From Sedimentisphaerales bacterium (GTDB taxonomy: Bacteria > Planctomycetota > Phycisphaerae > Sedimentisphaerales > Anaerobacaceae): a stretch of 7,605 nt of DNA. The stretch is from assembly GCA_030630905.1 (NCBI GenBank), contig DAOVMB010000099.1, positions 1 through 7,605 on the forward strand, in the 5' to 3' direction. Positions 1-7,460 of the stretch are shown here, one piece after another; the stretch's first letter is position 1, and each line of letters begins with the position of its first letter. The notes beneath the pieces were generated by a model that ran no database searches, had not been told where the DNA came from, and saw nothing but the letters and a program-made list of their open reading frames with translations. The position numbers and the translations under genes were made by a program.

Positions 1-2476
1 ATGCCGAATCATCGAAAGCACCGCCGCCTTTCCAGTCGTCACTAATATCGCCGATTGGAACGAGCGCTCGCTTGTCGGCGTTCTCAGGCACCAGAGCGGC
101 CGGTGGCTGTGGCATATCCGAGGAGCGAGGATCGGAGCCGTCCAGCGTGTAATAAATCGTTCCCGGTGTGCCGTTGCTCTGTGACATAAATAATTCGAAG
201 CCGGGTATTATCTCTCCGCCATGCTGGTTGAACGACACCAATGCCGTATTTGGGAACATGTTCACCGAGCGCATCTGGTTGATAACGATCTGTGTCCGGG
301 CGGGAAAGAAAGTGTTGGTCATGTAGTTGTTCTGGCCCTCCCAATCGACTTTGGTTCGCGGCTGACTTCTTTTGGCATCGCCCCATCGTGCCGACTCGGC
401 AATAATCGCCAGATCGATCTGGTATGCCCGGTCCATCCAGCGCTGGATATTCGGCGATGCTGTCAAGAGACCGCCGTTCCGGAAATACATGTTCACCCGG
501 TCGGCGAACTGCATGAGATATTCCGGATTGGCTGTCAGGCGTATATGGAGCCAGGCCGGATTAAAATGACGCCACTGCTGACCGATGGAACGATCCGTGG
601 GATCGGTCAGGAGCCGGCCTTCGTTGACCCCGCCGTTTGCCCCCAGGGAGTGCTCGGCATCGTGCCGGTACCACGTGAATCCCTCGGGCCGGACGCGATT
701 GTAAATGGCGAACACGTTGTTTGAGAAGTGGGCCCAGCAGCTCACCGGCGCATCTGGGTCGCCTGTGTAGTATGTGCAGATCATATAGTCCATCAGGTTC
801 TCGGGATCAAGCAGTTTCTCACCTGTTGGATTTGGTGTCCCGTCAGGTCGAAGGCCCTGGATGGCAAGGTATGCGTCATTGGAGGAGAAGCCGGCGACCG
901 CAGCGTTGTACAGCCGCCGATATGCATCCATCGTGCCATCGGTGGCGTGCAGGGCGCGTGAGCCCGATGAGTCGTTCTTGATTACATCGTATTCTTCTTG
1001 ATCCCCGCCCAGGTATGACTCGGCGAAATCGGCATCGGACCGTTCCTGCGTCTGGTAGAGACCCCAGTAGTGTCCATTAATATATAGGTGGTAGTATCGA
1101 CTGCGGGTATAAGGCTGGCCCATGTCGCGCTGTACGTCGCGGGAGAAGACGTCCCTAATAAACGTGTTCTTGGAGCCGCCCTCGAATGCCCAGGAGTTGT
1201 TCTGGCTGGTGCGCAAATCGATCTTGTCGAATTCGTCCACCCCTTCGTCGCCGAACAGCGGGTAGCGGAGTTTTCCCGCCCCGTATTCGTTGCGAAAGAT
1301 CAATCGGAAGGCATGTTTGGGATTACTGCCGGTTCTGCTGTATGCCCCGCGTATCCGCAGACCCGCATCAAGCCCGAATCCCGGCGTCCCGTCAGGATGG
1401 ATCAGCTCGACAGACGTGCGCCGCTCCCAGTTTATGCCGTCGTTACGTGCGTTGACATATATGCCTTTGGATCGGTCAAACAGATTTTCCAAATCTGTCA
1501 CAAGCGAGATGCTGGGTATGGCCAGCAGCGCATCATCTATAAGATTTCTGTACCGGGAATCATTGACGATATCCGGATCCATGCCGTAATTGATGGTCTG
1601 GCCGTTAACGCTGCCTGTCGGCCAGCCGGGGCCGGGGGCCTGGCCGGTAGGTGATTGCCTTATCACATCTTCGACAAAGAGGTATGTATGTGTCTTAATG
1701 TCACTGGGTTTCCAGCCTGTTTTGGTTGCGATTGCTTTAAGACAGGTGGTTTTGCTAATGGAAATCGGGCCGGTATAGACCTCGCCATTCGGGAAGCGCC
1801 CGCCACTAACAATATCGAACGGCTCGGTTCCGTCGAGCGAGTAGTAAATAATCGTGTCTTCGGTTTCAGTGGCGAGCGTTAGAAAAAACAACTCGTCATA
1901 AAAGCCGCGCTCGTGACTGAACTCGATCTCTGAAACAACACCATAGTAAGCGCCGAAGTTTTGAGCTGCCGGGCTTGGTAAACCGAAGACCTGCCAGTAA
2001 TCACCAGCATCTGGGAGCCGACCGTAGGAAATGTCGCCGGTCTGCTCGTCGAAGGTAACGCTGTCGATGAGAGTCACGCCGTCGCTGTCGAAAAGGCCGA
2101 TATCTTCGCCGCCGGCGTCGAGTTTGAAATTGGCGTGCAGCCCGAAGTCGGTCGTGTCGTTGTCGGCCCATATCAACAGATAACCACCTGCTGGGATGGT
2201 CGTGGCAGCAGTATTGTTAGCTGGTATCCGCCACTTGGTCGTATCGGACAGATCGTCCGTCAGATACATGCCGCCGATATCAATCGCATCGAGTCCGTAG
2301 TTGTGAATCTCGATCCAATCATCATACTGGCCCTGAGGATCCTGGATCGAAGTGTTATTAGATGCCATCAGCTCGTTGATGACCAGCGGAATTTCTGCTG
2401 CATTGGCGGAGCCGATCAAATATGTGATCCACGTTAAGGCCAGCATTGTCAGGCGGATTTTCGTATTTCTTAGCAT
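1..2476 (-). CDS. Secreted lamin-tail / CotH kinase-like protein, C-terminus beyond left edge
   Basis: The frame stays open for 825 codons from an ATG at 2476 to the left edge, so the gene is partial at its 3' end. AAGGAAG lies 9 nt before the ATG and fixes the start. Residues 1-27 look like a Sec signal peptide (basic start, hydrophobic core, cut after SANA). Residues 28-170 form a lamin-tail domain (LVINELMASN, DWIEIHN, WRIP, IPAGGYLLIW, SYGRLPD). Residues 180-268 resemble a chitobiase C-terminal/FN3-like module (TIIYYSLDGTEP, LKAIATKTGW). Residues 319-700 resemble the CotH kinase-like fold: LRIRGAYSRTGSNPKHAFR (374-391), GLYQTQER with E478, NN at 586-587 and YRHDAEHSLG with D606 and E608. 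A second YYTLDGSDP module follows at about 773, and the frame leaves the window in GDISDDWKGGGAFDDSA, which looks like the start of a galactose-binding-like domain. It probably shares a transcript with the gene 54 bp upstream. Family assignment is firm; kinase activity and substrate are inferred only. Confidence 0.9.
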   Translation of the reverse strand, partial: MLRNTKIRLTMLALTWITYLIGSANAAEIPLVINELMASNNTSIQDPQGQYDDWIEIHNYGLDAIDIGGMYLTDDLSDTTKWRIPANNTAATTIPAGGYLLIWADNDTTDFGLHANFKLDAGGEDIGLFDSDGVTLIDSVTFDEQTGDISYGRLPDAGDYWQVFGLPSPAAQNFGAYYGVVSEIEFSHERGFYDELFFLTLATETEDTIIYYSLDGTEPFDIVSGGRFPNGEVYTGPISISKTTCLKAIATKTGWKPSDIKTHTYLFVEDVIRQSPTGQAPGPGWPTGSVNGQTINYGMDPDIVNDSRYRNLIDDALLAIPSISLVTDLENLFDRSKGIYVNARNDGINWERRTSVELIHPDGTPGFGLDAGLRIRGAYSRTGSNPKHAFRLIFRNEYGAGKLRYPLFGDEGVDEFDKIDLRTSQNNSWAFEGGSKNTFIRDVFSRDVQRDMGQPYTRSRYYHLYINGHYWGLYQTQERSDADFAESYLGGDQEEYDVIKNDSSGSRALHATDGTMDAYRRLYNAAVAGFSSNDAYLAIQGLRPDGTPNPTGEKLLDPENLMDYMICTYYTGDPDAPVSCWAHFSNNVFAIYNRVRPEGFTWYRHDAEHSLGANGGVNEGRLLTDPTDRSIGQQWRHFNPAWLHIRLTANPEYLMQFADRVNMYFRNGGLLTASPNIQRWMDRAYQIDLAIIAESARWGDAKRSQPRTKVDWEGQNNYMTNTFFPARTQIVINQMRSVNMFPNTALVSFNQHGGEIIPGFELFMSQSNGTPGTIYYTLDGSDPRSSDMPQPPAALVPENADKRALVPIGDISDDWKGGGAFDDSA

Positions 2477-2530
2477 TTCCTGTTTCTTCCTTAAATTGTA
2501 TTTGTTTCTTTCAGTGATTCTTCTGGGAAT
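2477..2530 (-). other. 54-bp intergenic spacer, no terminator
   Basis: The spacer between the TAG of the 1566-aa gene and the ATG of the next gene is AT-rich and holds only the ribosome binding site. No GC-rich hairpin with a T-run and no convincing promoter is visible. This supports co-transcription of the two genes. Confidence 0.6.
2486..2492 (-). promoter_or_regulatory. Ribosome binding site of the left-hand CotH/LTD gene
   Basis: AAGGAAG on the minus strand stands 9 nt before the ATG at 2476. The leader TTTAAGGAAG resembles the TTAAGGAAGG leader of the 1566-aa gene. It selects the first ATG rather than the one at residue 11, which would remove the basic start of the signal peptide. Confidence 0.7.
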
Positions 2531-5500
2531 CTATGGATTATTGCCGGGAGTAGGTGAAACAGCCTCCCAGTTGTCAGGGTCATTGCCCGAATGATATTGG
2601 TCGGCAGATATCCTCTGCAGGGCATAACCCTTTCCATCTGTAGCCTCGGGCCAGGGCGATACATCGGCATAAATCACTTCATCGACAATGACCCAGCAGA
2701 CCGGATCGCCTGGCAGGTCGGGAGCCTGGGGTTTTTTCAAAGCAAGCCGCTCACCGTTATTGGAAAGGTTGCCGGACCAGGGACCGACGATATCCACGGC
2801 TGGAGTTAAAGGGCCCGTATTATATACGGCAATAAAGGCGTTCAAACGAACGGTATCTGCAGCCGGATCGAAGCCTGCAATTATTAGTCTGCCGTGGCTC
2901 CGAATCGAAGTGCCTGTTTGGAAGGTGTAATCGACGGCACCATCCAGACGCCAGGAGCCTTCGGAATTTTCAAGATAAATCCGGCTTGACGTGGGATTGT
3001 ATAACTCAATATACTCATCGTTAGTCTCATTGGCAGGGTGATACATCAACTCATCGACCATGACATTAAGGACTGGATTATCATTGTCTGAGTCGCGTGA
3101 GGGTGTCATCTCAAGCCAGTACGCATTGCCATCCGGGTAGCGGCCCAGCGATGTATCTATTAGCTGGCCCTTGAATCTGACGCTGTCCACGACACGGTCC
3201 TCGGATGTGCCGGGAAGATAGGAGAGAATGACCTCTTCTCCGGCCTTGTTCAGGCCGAATCCGGCGCCGGCGGGATTATGGAAGCCTGTCACCTCGTCGA
3301 AACTGATGTAAGAGTGGCCTGCAATCTCAACCGTTGGAATGGCCCATTTTTTTGGCTCTCCGATGTCGTCGCTGAGATACCAGTGATTCAGATTGATACT
3401 TGCCGGCGTCGTATTGTATAGTTCTATCCAGTCGTTGGATTCGTGCTGCGGAAGTTGCGGATCACGATAATCGGTATGCGCCATAATTTCGTTAAGGACA
3501 ACGGTGGCTTCCGGCTCGGGGTTGTTTATGCCCGGAGAGCCGCCTATGTAAGTGCTTGCACACCAGTTGCCGCCATAGTTGAGCGAACCATCAGGCTCAT
3601 CCGGCAGAGCCGAAATCAGGGGCACCAGCGAATGACCTCCGCCGGCGGCCGGTAGAGGCCAACCTCGACTGTCATTGTAAGCGAATTCTGCAACGGTTCC
3701 GTTCCAGAGATCGACCAGGCTTACGTTTTCACCGTTGTTTGAAAGCTTGCCGGCATATTCGCCTGCTATTATGGCGGACAATCCTGCGCCATAGCGAGAC
3801 TCGAAAGCAGCCTGGTTCCTGACCACAAGTACGAACTCTCCAGGCCCAAGACTTATAACGCTGCCATTGTTGAAATCGAATGTGATGCCGTCAATGAAAG
3901 AAACGGACGTCAAATCGATTGTTTCATCTCCGATGTTTTGCAGTTCAATGAACTCGAACTCGTCATTATCAGTGGAATCGTTAGCCGGCGGGTCGGCCGG
4001 ATTGTACATTACTTCTGTGATACGCAGATTATTCAGCGTATAAGCCGCGATTGGCTCGCCGGTTACAAACTGTCGCGGCGCCGACCAATGGCTCCATCGG
4101 CCGCTGGTGTCCTTCATCCGGCAGCGAACCCGGTAGGTCCGGCCAACTTTAACCTCGCTGGCGGGAATGGTTATGTCGCTGTTGAGGTCTATCATTTCTT
4201 CGCTTTCCCAGACGGCATCGATTTCGTACTTGCCTTCTCTGACCTGATAAGTCGGAGAAATACTGCCAGGCTCGGCCGGCTCACCTGTCAGACGGACATC
4301 GATGAAACAATCGGAGCTGCTGGTGCGTGACATGTTTTGCACCTGGATGGAGATTATGTTTTCGCCCTCGACAAGATATATTGGCACCGGCAGCACAAAG
4401 CTAAACCAGCTTTTCTCAGAAGAGTGAACGCCGCTTGAATAATCGTCATAGGATATATTTTCCGAAGGCATGTTCTCTTGCAGCACGAACGTGTCATTGA
4501 TCCAAACATTGAATCCATCGTCATACATCGCTTCCAGTATTAGATTATCTATCGCTGCGAGGTTATCTATTGTAAATTTCTTGCGAATGAAGAAGGACGT
4601 GTGTGCGTATCGCATGTCTGCCAGCGTGGTTCCCAGGAAAGAGGTTGGTTCTCCCCAGCCGATAGGCGCTGCTCCTGTTTGCCAATGCGAATCGTCAAAG
4701 GATAATTCCCGCCATTCAGTCGTATCGGGCGAGGAAGCCTCTTGTGTGCCTTTGAAGTATTTCCATTCGCTGCCGTCGGATATCAGCGTGATGACTTCAT
4801 CCGGCAGCGCGACTTGAGAGCCTTCAGTGACCTCGGCGATCCGCCATTTCATCGCGTCGAATGTGCCGCTGCCCTGCGGATCGCTGAAGGGACTTACCTC
4901 GAACGTCAGAGAGTTAATCGGATACGTAGACGGGCATGTAGCGGTGACGATGGGTGTATTGGGTATAGAGGAGTCTTCGAAATATGTATCGAATTCGCGG
5001 CTGTTCGAAACCGCGTAGTTCTTCATGATCTGCACCATTCCCCGGAAGTCTTTAGTGGCGGCGCGCTGATAGAATCGCCCTTGTCCGGCTTTGCTTCTAT
5101 TGATATAGCTGCTGGTCATAATCGGGTTATAGTCCCACATGGCTTGGTCCGCATCGACGAAAGTGGGACTACCGGTCGGAGGATCGATAATATCCGCAAG
5201 ATCGTCAAGCACCTGATATAACTGATCGGCATTGTACAAGAGATCGTGAAACTCTCGGAGGCGATTCTGGTATTCGATCAGAATGTTCGAATCCGAGAAG
5301 ATGCTGCCCTGTCTCTTGAACACATCTTCACCGTTGCCGTACATGTTGTTGGCCCATGTCAGGTCCACATCCCACGGCAGCATCGACCACTTATTGGTCT
5401 CGGGATTCAGATAGAAGAACCAGTTCTTGCCGTAGCCGATGTCACCGTGATGGATGCCTTCGACCACGCACCTGTAGCCATAATATCCTGCCAGATTGAC

Positions 5501-7231
5501 GTTTTGATCCCACCATGCCTCGGAAGGCCTGCTATTGTATCCGCTCATGAAGGCGCTCAGATCGGAGCCGTTGGTGACGTGTGTTGGTCCCTGGTTGTTT
5601 AAGTTTCCTGAATAGCCTTCCATCTTATAGAGATTGCCGTCCGGCAGATTGTGCTCGTTCAGGAATCTTCCGTCCATTTGTTCGAGGGTCATATAGAGAC
5701 CCCAGAAGTCGCCATCGTACTGAGTTGGCCCGGATTCATCAACCTCGTCAATAATACGGAAATGAAGCCAGTTGGTTTTGGATGCCTCAGAGCCCATCAT
5801 ATTGAAAAGTTTGCAGGAGGCAGCCTCAAACATGCCCTGTTCGCCCCGATGCTGATAATCACCCTGCTGGATGCACGCTGAGAAATTGATCTTGTCCCAT
5901 GTAGTATCGTACTTCCGGCCGTAGTCGTCCCGTGCATGGAAGCTATGCCCGCGGTTGAAGTCGAATTTCCACATATTCTTGCCCATGGCGTATCGCCAGA
6001 CGCCGCCCCTGGCGCGGTAGCGGATGTGATCGTAAACTTTCCCATCGTAAACGAGCGTGCCATTCCATTTATAATCGCTACCCCCGTACCTTTCACGCCA
6101 GGTACAACTTTCGACGTCAGTTTTCTTGCTGATAAGGTGGTAGGCGGGCAGGCTGCGCATGACGTCCGTGCCGTACTGAATTACGGGACTTACTCCCGGC
6201 TGGATGGCTCCATACCATGCTGGTACTCCGTCGTAGATAAAGTAAGCGAAATTTGGCTGCGGATCATCCATGTACGGCACGAGAAGACCTAATCCGCCGC
6301 TGTCGGTGACCGTAATACGATAACGTACGAGCCGGCGGTGGATCTGGATAGTACCCGGAAGTTGCACGCAATAAATATCATCGCCAGCGATTGCATCGCC
6401 GTTGAGCCCGTCATCAAGCATCGTAACGTTCGTCCAATTCGTATAGTATTGCGAATCTTTTTTGTTTATATAGCTGCCGGGTTCCACGACCTGATAGTTT
6501 AGCGTAACGTTGTCCACGCCGTCGGTGTCGGTAATCTTGGCGGTGACGGTGACTACCTCGCCCGACTTGGGCTGCTTCGGCGAGTGTTTTACCTGGCGGA
6601 TATGGGGCGGCGTATTTTCGAGATAGACCGTTTCGTTGTGAGCCGTCGGTGTGGGATAAGCCGAACGCCAGCTTCCGGCCAGGTCATTGTCGAGGGACGG
6701 ATTGACCAGTTGGATGGAATTTCCGTTACCCGGCTGGTTGTCCGGCACGGGATCGCCTACGGTAGGCCATGGGAATCCAAGCTGATAATCGACTTGATCG
6801 ATTTCATCGCCGTAGGCGTTACATAGTTCTATGTTTTCGCCGTTATTGCCGAGTTTGCCTTCGAATGGCCCGAATACTAAGTGGGGAGATACGGTGAGCC
6901 TGGCGCTGCTCCATTTAGCCTGGATATGGGCCGGGTTTTGAGTCACGATTACGTAGCCGCCCGCAGGCAGCGTCGCACCGGCGCCGAACCGATAAGAAAT
7001 ACCGTTGCGAAAGTACCAGCCGGACAGATCGATATCCTCTGTCGAAGTGTTATGGAGTTCGACAAACTCGATCAACTCGGTTTTTACGTCAGGATCGTAG
7101 TGAATCTCGTTAATCAGTACGGGCGGTTCGCGAACCGCCCCTACGTTCGTTGGAAAGCCTAAAGCCATAGAACCGGTCATGACTGTCGTCAGTACTATAA
7201 AGAACAAAGATAACCTAAAAGACGTGATCAC
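2531..7231 (-). CDS. Large secreted multidomain lamin-tail / CotH kinase-like protein (1566 aa)
   Basis: A complete gene starting with GTG and ending with TAG. Residues 1-24 are a Sec signal peptide (MITSFRLSLFFIVLTTVMTG, cut near SMALG). Four lamin-tail domains are visible at about 36-205, 1066-1238, 1242-1378 and 1388-1566, with starts LINEIHYDP, ITEVMYNPAD, VLNEIMAH and VDELMYHPAN; copies 1, 2 and 4 share a G(K/N)LxNNGE motif. Residues 208-335 look like an Ig-like module. Residues 355-750 resemble the CotH kinase-like fold: YRARGG with K418 and K422 downstream, GLYMTLEQMD with E517, HHGDIGYGKN with D597 and N603, and PWDVDLTW with D621 and D623, the likely metal-binding loop. Residues 757-803 and 994-1058 look like halves of one FN3-like domain split by a galactose-binding-like sandwich at 836-985. 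There is no C-terminal anchor, dockerin or sorting motif, so the protein may be released or held by its domains. CotH proteins of spore formers phosphorylate coat proteins; this substrate is unknown. Confidence 0.95.
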   Translation of the reverse strand: MITSFRLSLFFIVLTTVMTGSMALGFPTNVGAVREPPVLINEIHYDPDVKTELIEFVELHNTSTEDIDLSGWYFRNGISYRFGAGATLPAGGYVIVTQNPAHIQAKWSSARLTVSPHLVFGPFEGKLGNNGENIELCNAYGDEIDQVDYQLGFPWPTVGDPVPDNQPGNGNSIQLVNPSLDNDLAGSWRSAYPTPTAHNETVYLENTPPHIRQVKHSPKQPKSGEVVTVTAKITDTDGVDNVTLNYQVVEPGSYINKKDSQYYTNWTNVTMLDDGLNGDAIAGDDIYCVQLPGTIQIHRRLVRYRITVTDSGGLGLLVPYMDDPQPNFAYFIYDGVPAWYGAIQPGVSPVIQYGTDVMRSLPAYHLISKKTDVESCTWRERYGGSDYKWNGTLVYDGKVYDHIRYRARGGVWRYAMGKNMWKFDFNRGHSFHARDDYGRKYDTTWDKINFSACIQQGDYQHRGEQGMFEAASCKLFNMMGSEASKTNWLHFRIIDEVDESGPTQYDGDFWGLYMTLEQMDGRFLNEHNLPDGNLYKMEGYSGNLNNQGPTHVTNGSDLSAFMSGYNSRPSEAWWDQNVNLAGYYGYRCVVEGIHHGDIGYGKNWFFYLNPETNKWSMLPWDVDLTWANNMYGNGEDVFKRQGSIFSDSNILIEYQNRLREFHDLLYNADQLYQVLDDLADIIDPPTGSPTFVDADQAMWDYNPIMTSSYINRSKAGQGRFYQRAATKDFRGMVQIMKNYAVSNSREFDTYFEDSSIPNTPIVTATCPSTYPINSLTFEVSPFSDPQGSGTFDAMKWRIAEVTEGSQVALPDEVITLISDGSEWKYFKGTQEASSPDTTEWRELSFDDSHWQTGAAPIGWGEPTSFLGTTLADMRYAHTSFFIRKKFTIDNLAAIDNLILEAMYDDGFNVWINDTFVLQENMPSENISYDDYSSGVHSSEKSWFSFVLPVPIYLVEGENIISIQVQNMSRTSSSDCFIDVRLTGEPAEPGSISPTYQVREGKYEIDAVWESEEMIDLNSDITIPASEVKVGRTYRVRCRMKDTSGRWSHWSAPRQFVTGEPIAAYTLNNLRITEVMYNPADPPANDSTDNDEFEFIELQNIGDETIDLTSVSFIDGITFDFNNGSVISLGPGEFVLVVRNQAAFESRYGAGLSAIIAGEYAGKLSNNGENVSLVDLWNGTVAEFAYNDSRGWPLPAAGGGHSLVPLISALPDEPDGSLNYGGNWCASTYIGGSPGINNPEPEATVVLNEIMAHTDYRDPQLPQHESNDWIELYNTTPASINLNHWYLSDDIGEPKKWAIPTVEIAGHSYISFDEVTGFHNPAGAGFGLNKAGEEVILSYLPGTSEDRVVDSVRFKGQLIDTSLGRYPDGNAYWLEMTPSRDSDNDNPVLNVMVDELMYHPANETNDEYIELYNPTSSRIYLENSEGSWRLDGAVDYTFQTGTSIRSHGRLIIAGFDPAADTVRLNAFIAVYNTGPLTPAVDIVGPWSGNLSNNGERLALKKPQAPDLPGDPVCWVIVDEVIYADVSPWPEATDGKGYALQRISADQYHSGNDPDNWEAVSPTPGNNP
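7117..7144. repeat. Near-perfect 28-bp palindrome inside the coding sequence (REP-like)
   Basis: The core GGGCGGTTCGCGAACCGCCC (7121-7140) is a perfect 20-bp palindrome. Extending to GTAC on the left and CTAC on the right gives 14-bp arms with one mismatch. Read on the minus strand it encodes residues 30-38 (VGAVREPPV) and the first base of codon 39 of the 1566-aa protein, between signal peptide and first lamin-tail domain. The GTAGGGGCGGTTCGCGAACCGCC type of sequence is remembered as a dispersed intergenic repeat in many bacterial genomes, so an in-frame insertion is likely but not proven. Confidence 0.7.
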
Positions 7232-7238
7232 CTTTTAT

Positions 7239-7248
7239 CTCCTTCCTT
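7239..7248 (-). promoter_or_regulatory. Ribosome binding site that fixes the GTG start
   Basis: The minus strand reads AAGGAAGGAG, then 7 nt, then GTG at 7231. This strong Shine-Dalgarno, directly before a codon that opens a typical signal peptide, supports the GTG start over any internal ATG. The next ATG codons (residues 18 and 22) would destroy the signal peptide. Confidence 0.85.
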
Positions 7249-7280
7249 AAGGGAAAAAACTGTATTAATACCTTATAATC

Positions 7281-7310
7281 ATTCTAACATATAAAGGACA
7301 GTTGAGTCAA
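7281..7310 (-). promoter_or_regulatory. Sigma-70-type promoter of the 1566-aa gene
   Basis: Reading the minus strand, TTGACT (7310-7305) and TAGAAT (7286-7281) each match the -35 and -10 consensus at five of six bases and are spaced 18 bp apart. Transcription would start near 7274, leaving a leader of about 43 nt that contains the Shine-Dalgarno. The -35 box lies inside the perfect 11-bp palindrome GTTGAGTCAAC (7301-7311), which could be an operator. The promoter probably also serves the next gene, since no terminator separates the two. Confidence 0.65.
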
Positions 7311-7317
7311 CAAAATT

Positions 7318-7360
7318 GCCGATTGACGAATGCCGATTGACGAATGCCGAATGCCGATTT
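7318..7360. repeat. Degenerate short tandem repeat in the spacer
   Basis: Two exact head-to-tail copies of GCCGATTGACGAAT (7318-7331 and 7332-7345) are followed by shortened units GCCGAAT (7346-7352) and GCCGATTT (7353-7360). The array sits just upstream of the promoter of the 1566-aa gene and codes for nothing recognisable. Such simple 'gccgaat/gccgatt' arrays are, from memory, common between genes in uncultured planctomycetes; that statement is recall, not something this window proves. Confidence 0.8.
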
Positions 7361-7391
7361 CAAATCGAAAACCGAAAATCTCAAATTGAGA
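7356..7391. repeat. Two small palindromes flanking the tandem repeat
   Basis: GATTT-C-AAATC (7356-7366) and TCTCAA-A-TTGAGA (7379-7391) are perfect inverted repeats with a single central base. They lie in the AT-rich spacer between the terminator and the promoter. They may be protein-binding sites or merely part of the degenerate repeat; no function can be assigned. Confidence 0.4.
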
Positions 7392-7413
7392 ATCCCGGCC
7401 TGTGATATTTGCT

Positions 7414-7460
7414 CTAAAAGTTTACCCCGTGAGATGGCGGCTTCGCCTATCTCATGGGGT
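7414..7460 (-). terminator. Rho-independent-like terminator of the upstream lamin-tail gene
   Basis: On the minus strand ACCCC-A-TGAGAT-A-GGCG pairs with CGCC-ATCTCA-C-GGGGT around an AAGC loop. This gives about 15 base pairs with one mismatch and one bulge (7424-7460). It is followed by AAACTTTTAG, a short T-tract, on the minus strand only. The hairpin begins within the last codons and includes the TGA stop. The T-run is short, so termination may be partial. The hairpin could alternatively be a copy of a dispersed repeat used as a terminator. Confidence 0.65.

Noticed and set aside
84..386. A 100-codon minus-strand frame
   Set aside because: It is another frame of the CotH/LTD gene that reads continuously through this region; its peptide shows no family features.
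1088..1654. A 188-codon open frame on the plus strand, and similar ones at 221-724 and 4742-5221
   Set aside because: They lie antisense to long coding frames with clear domain homology, have no recognisable domain and no convincing ribosome binding site; they follow from the codon pattern of the minus strand.
2516..2531. Inverted repeat GATTC-TTCTGG-GAATC at the end of the 1566-aa gene as a terminator
   Set aside because: Only five AT-rich base pairs and no T-run; too weak to terminate.
7117..7144. The strong palindrome as an intrinsic terminator
   Set aside because: It lies inside an intact reading frame and has no T-run on either side.
7318..7360. Possible CRISPR array
   Set aside because: Units are 14 bp and directly adjacent, with no spacers between copies and no cas genes.
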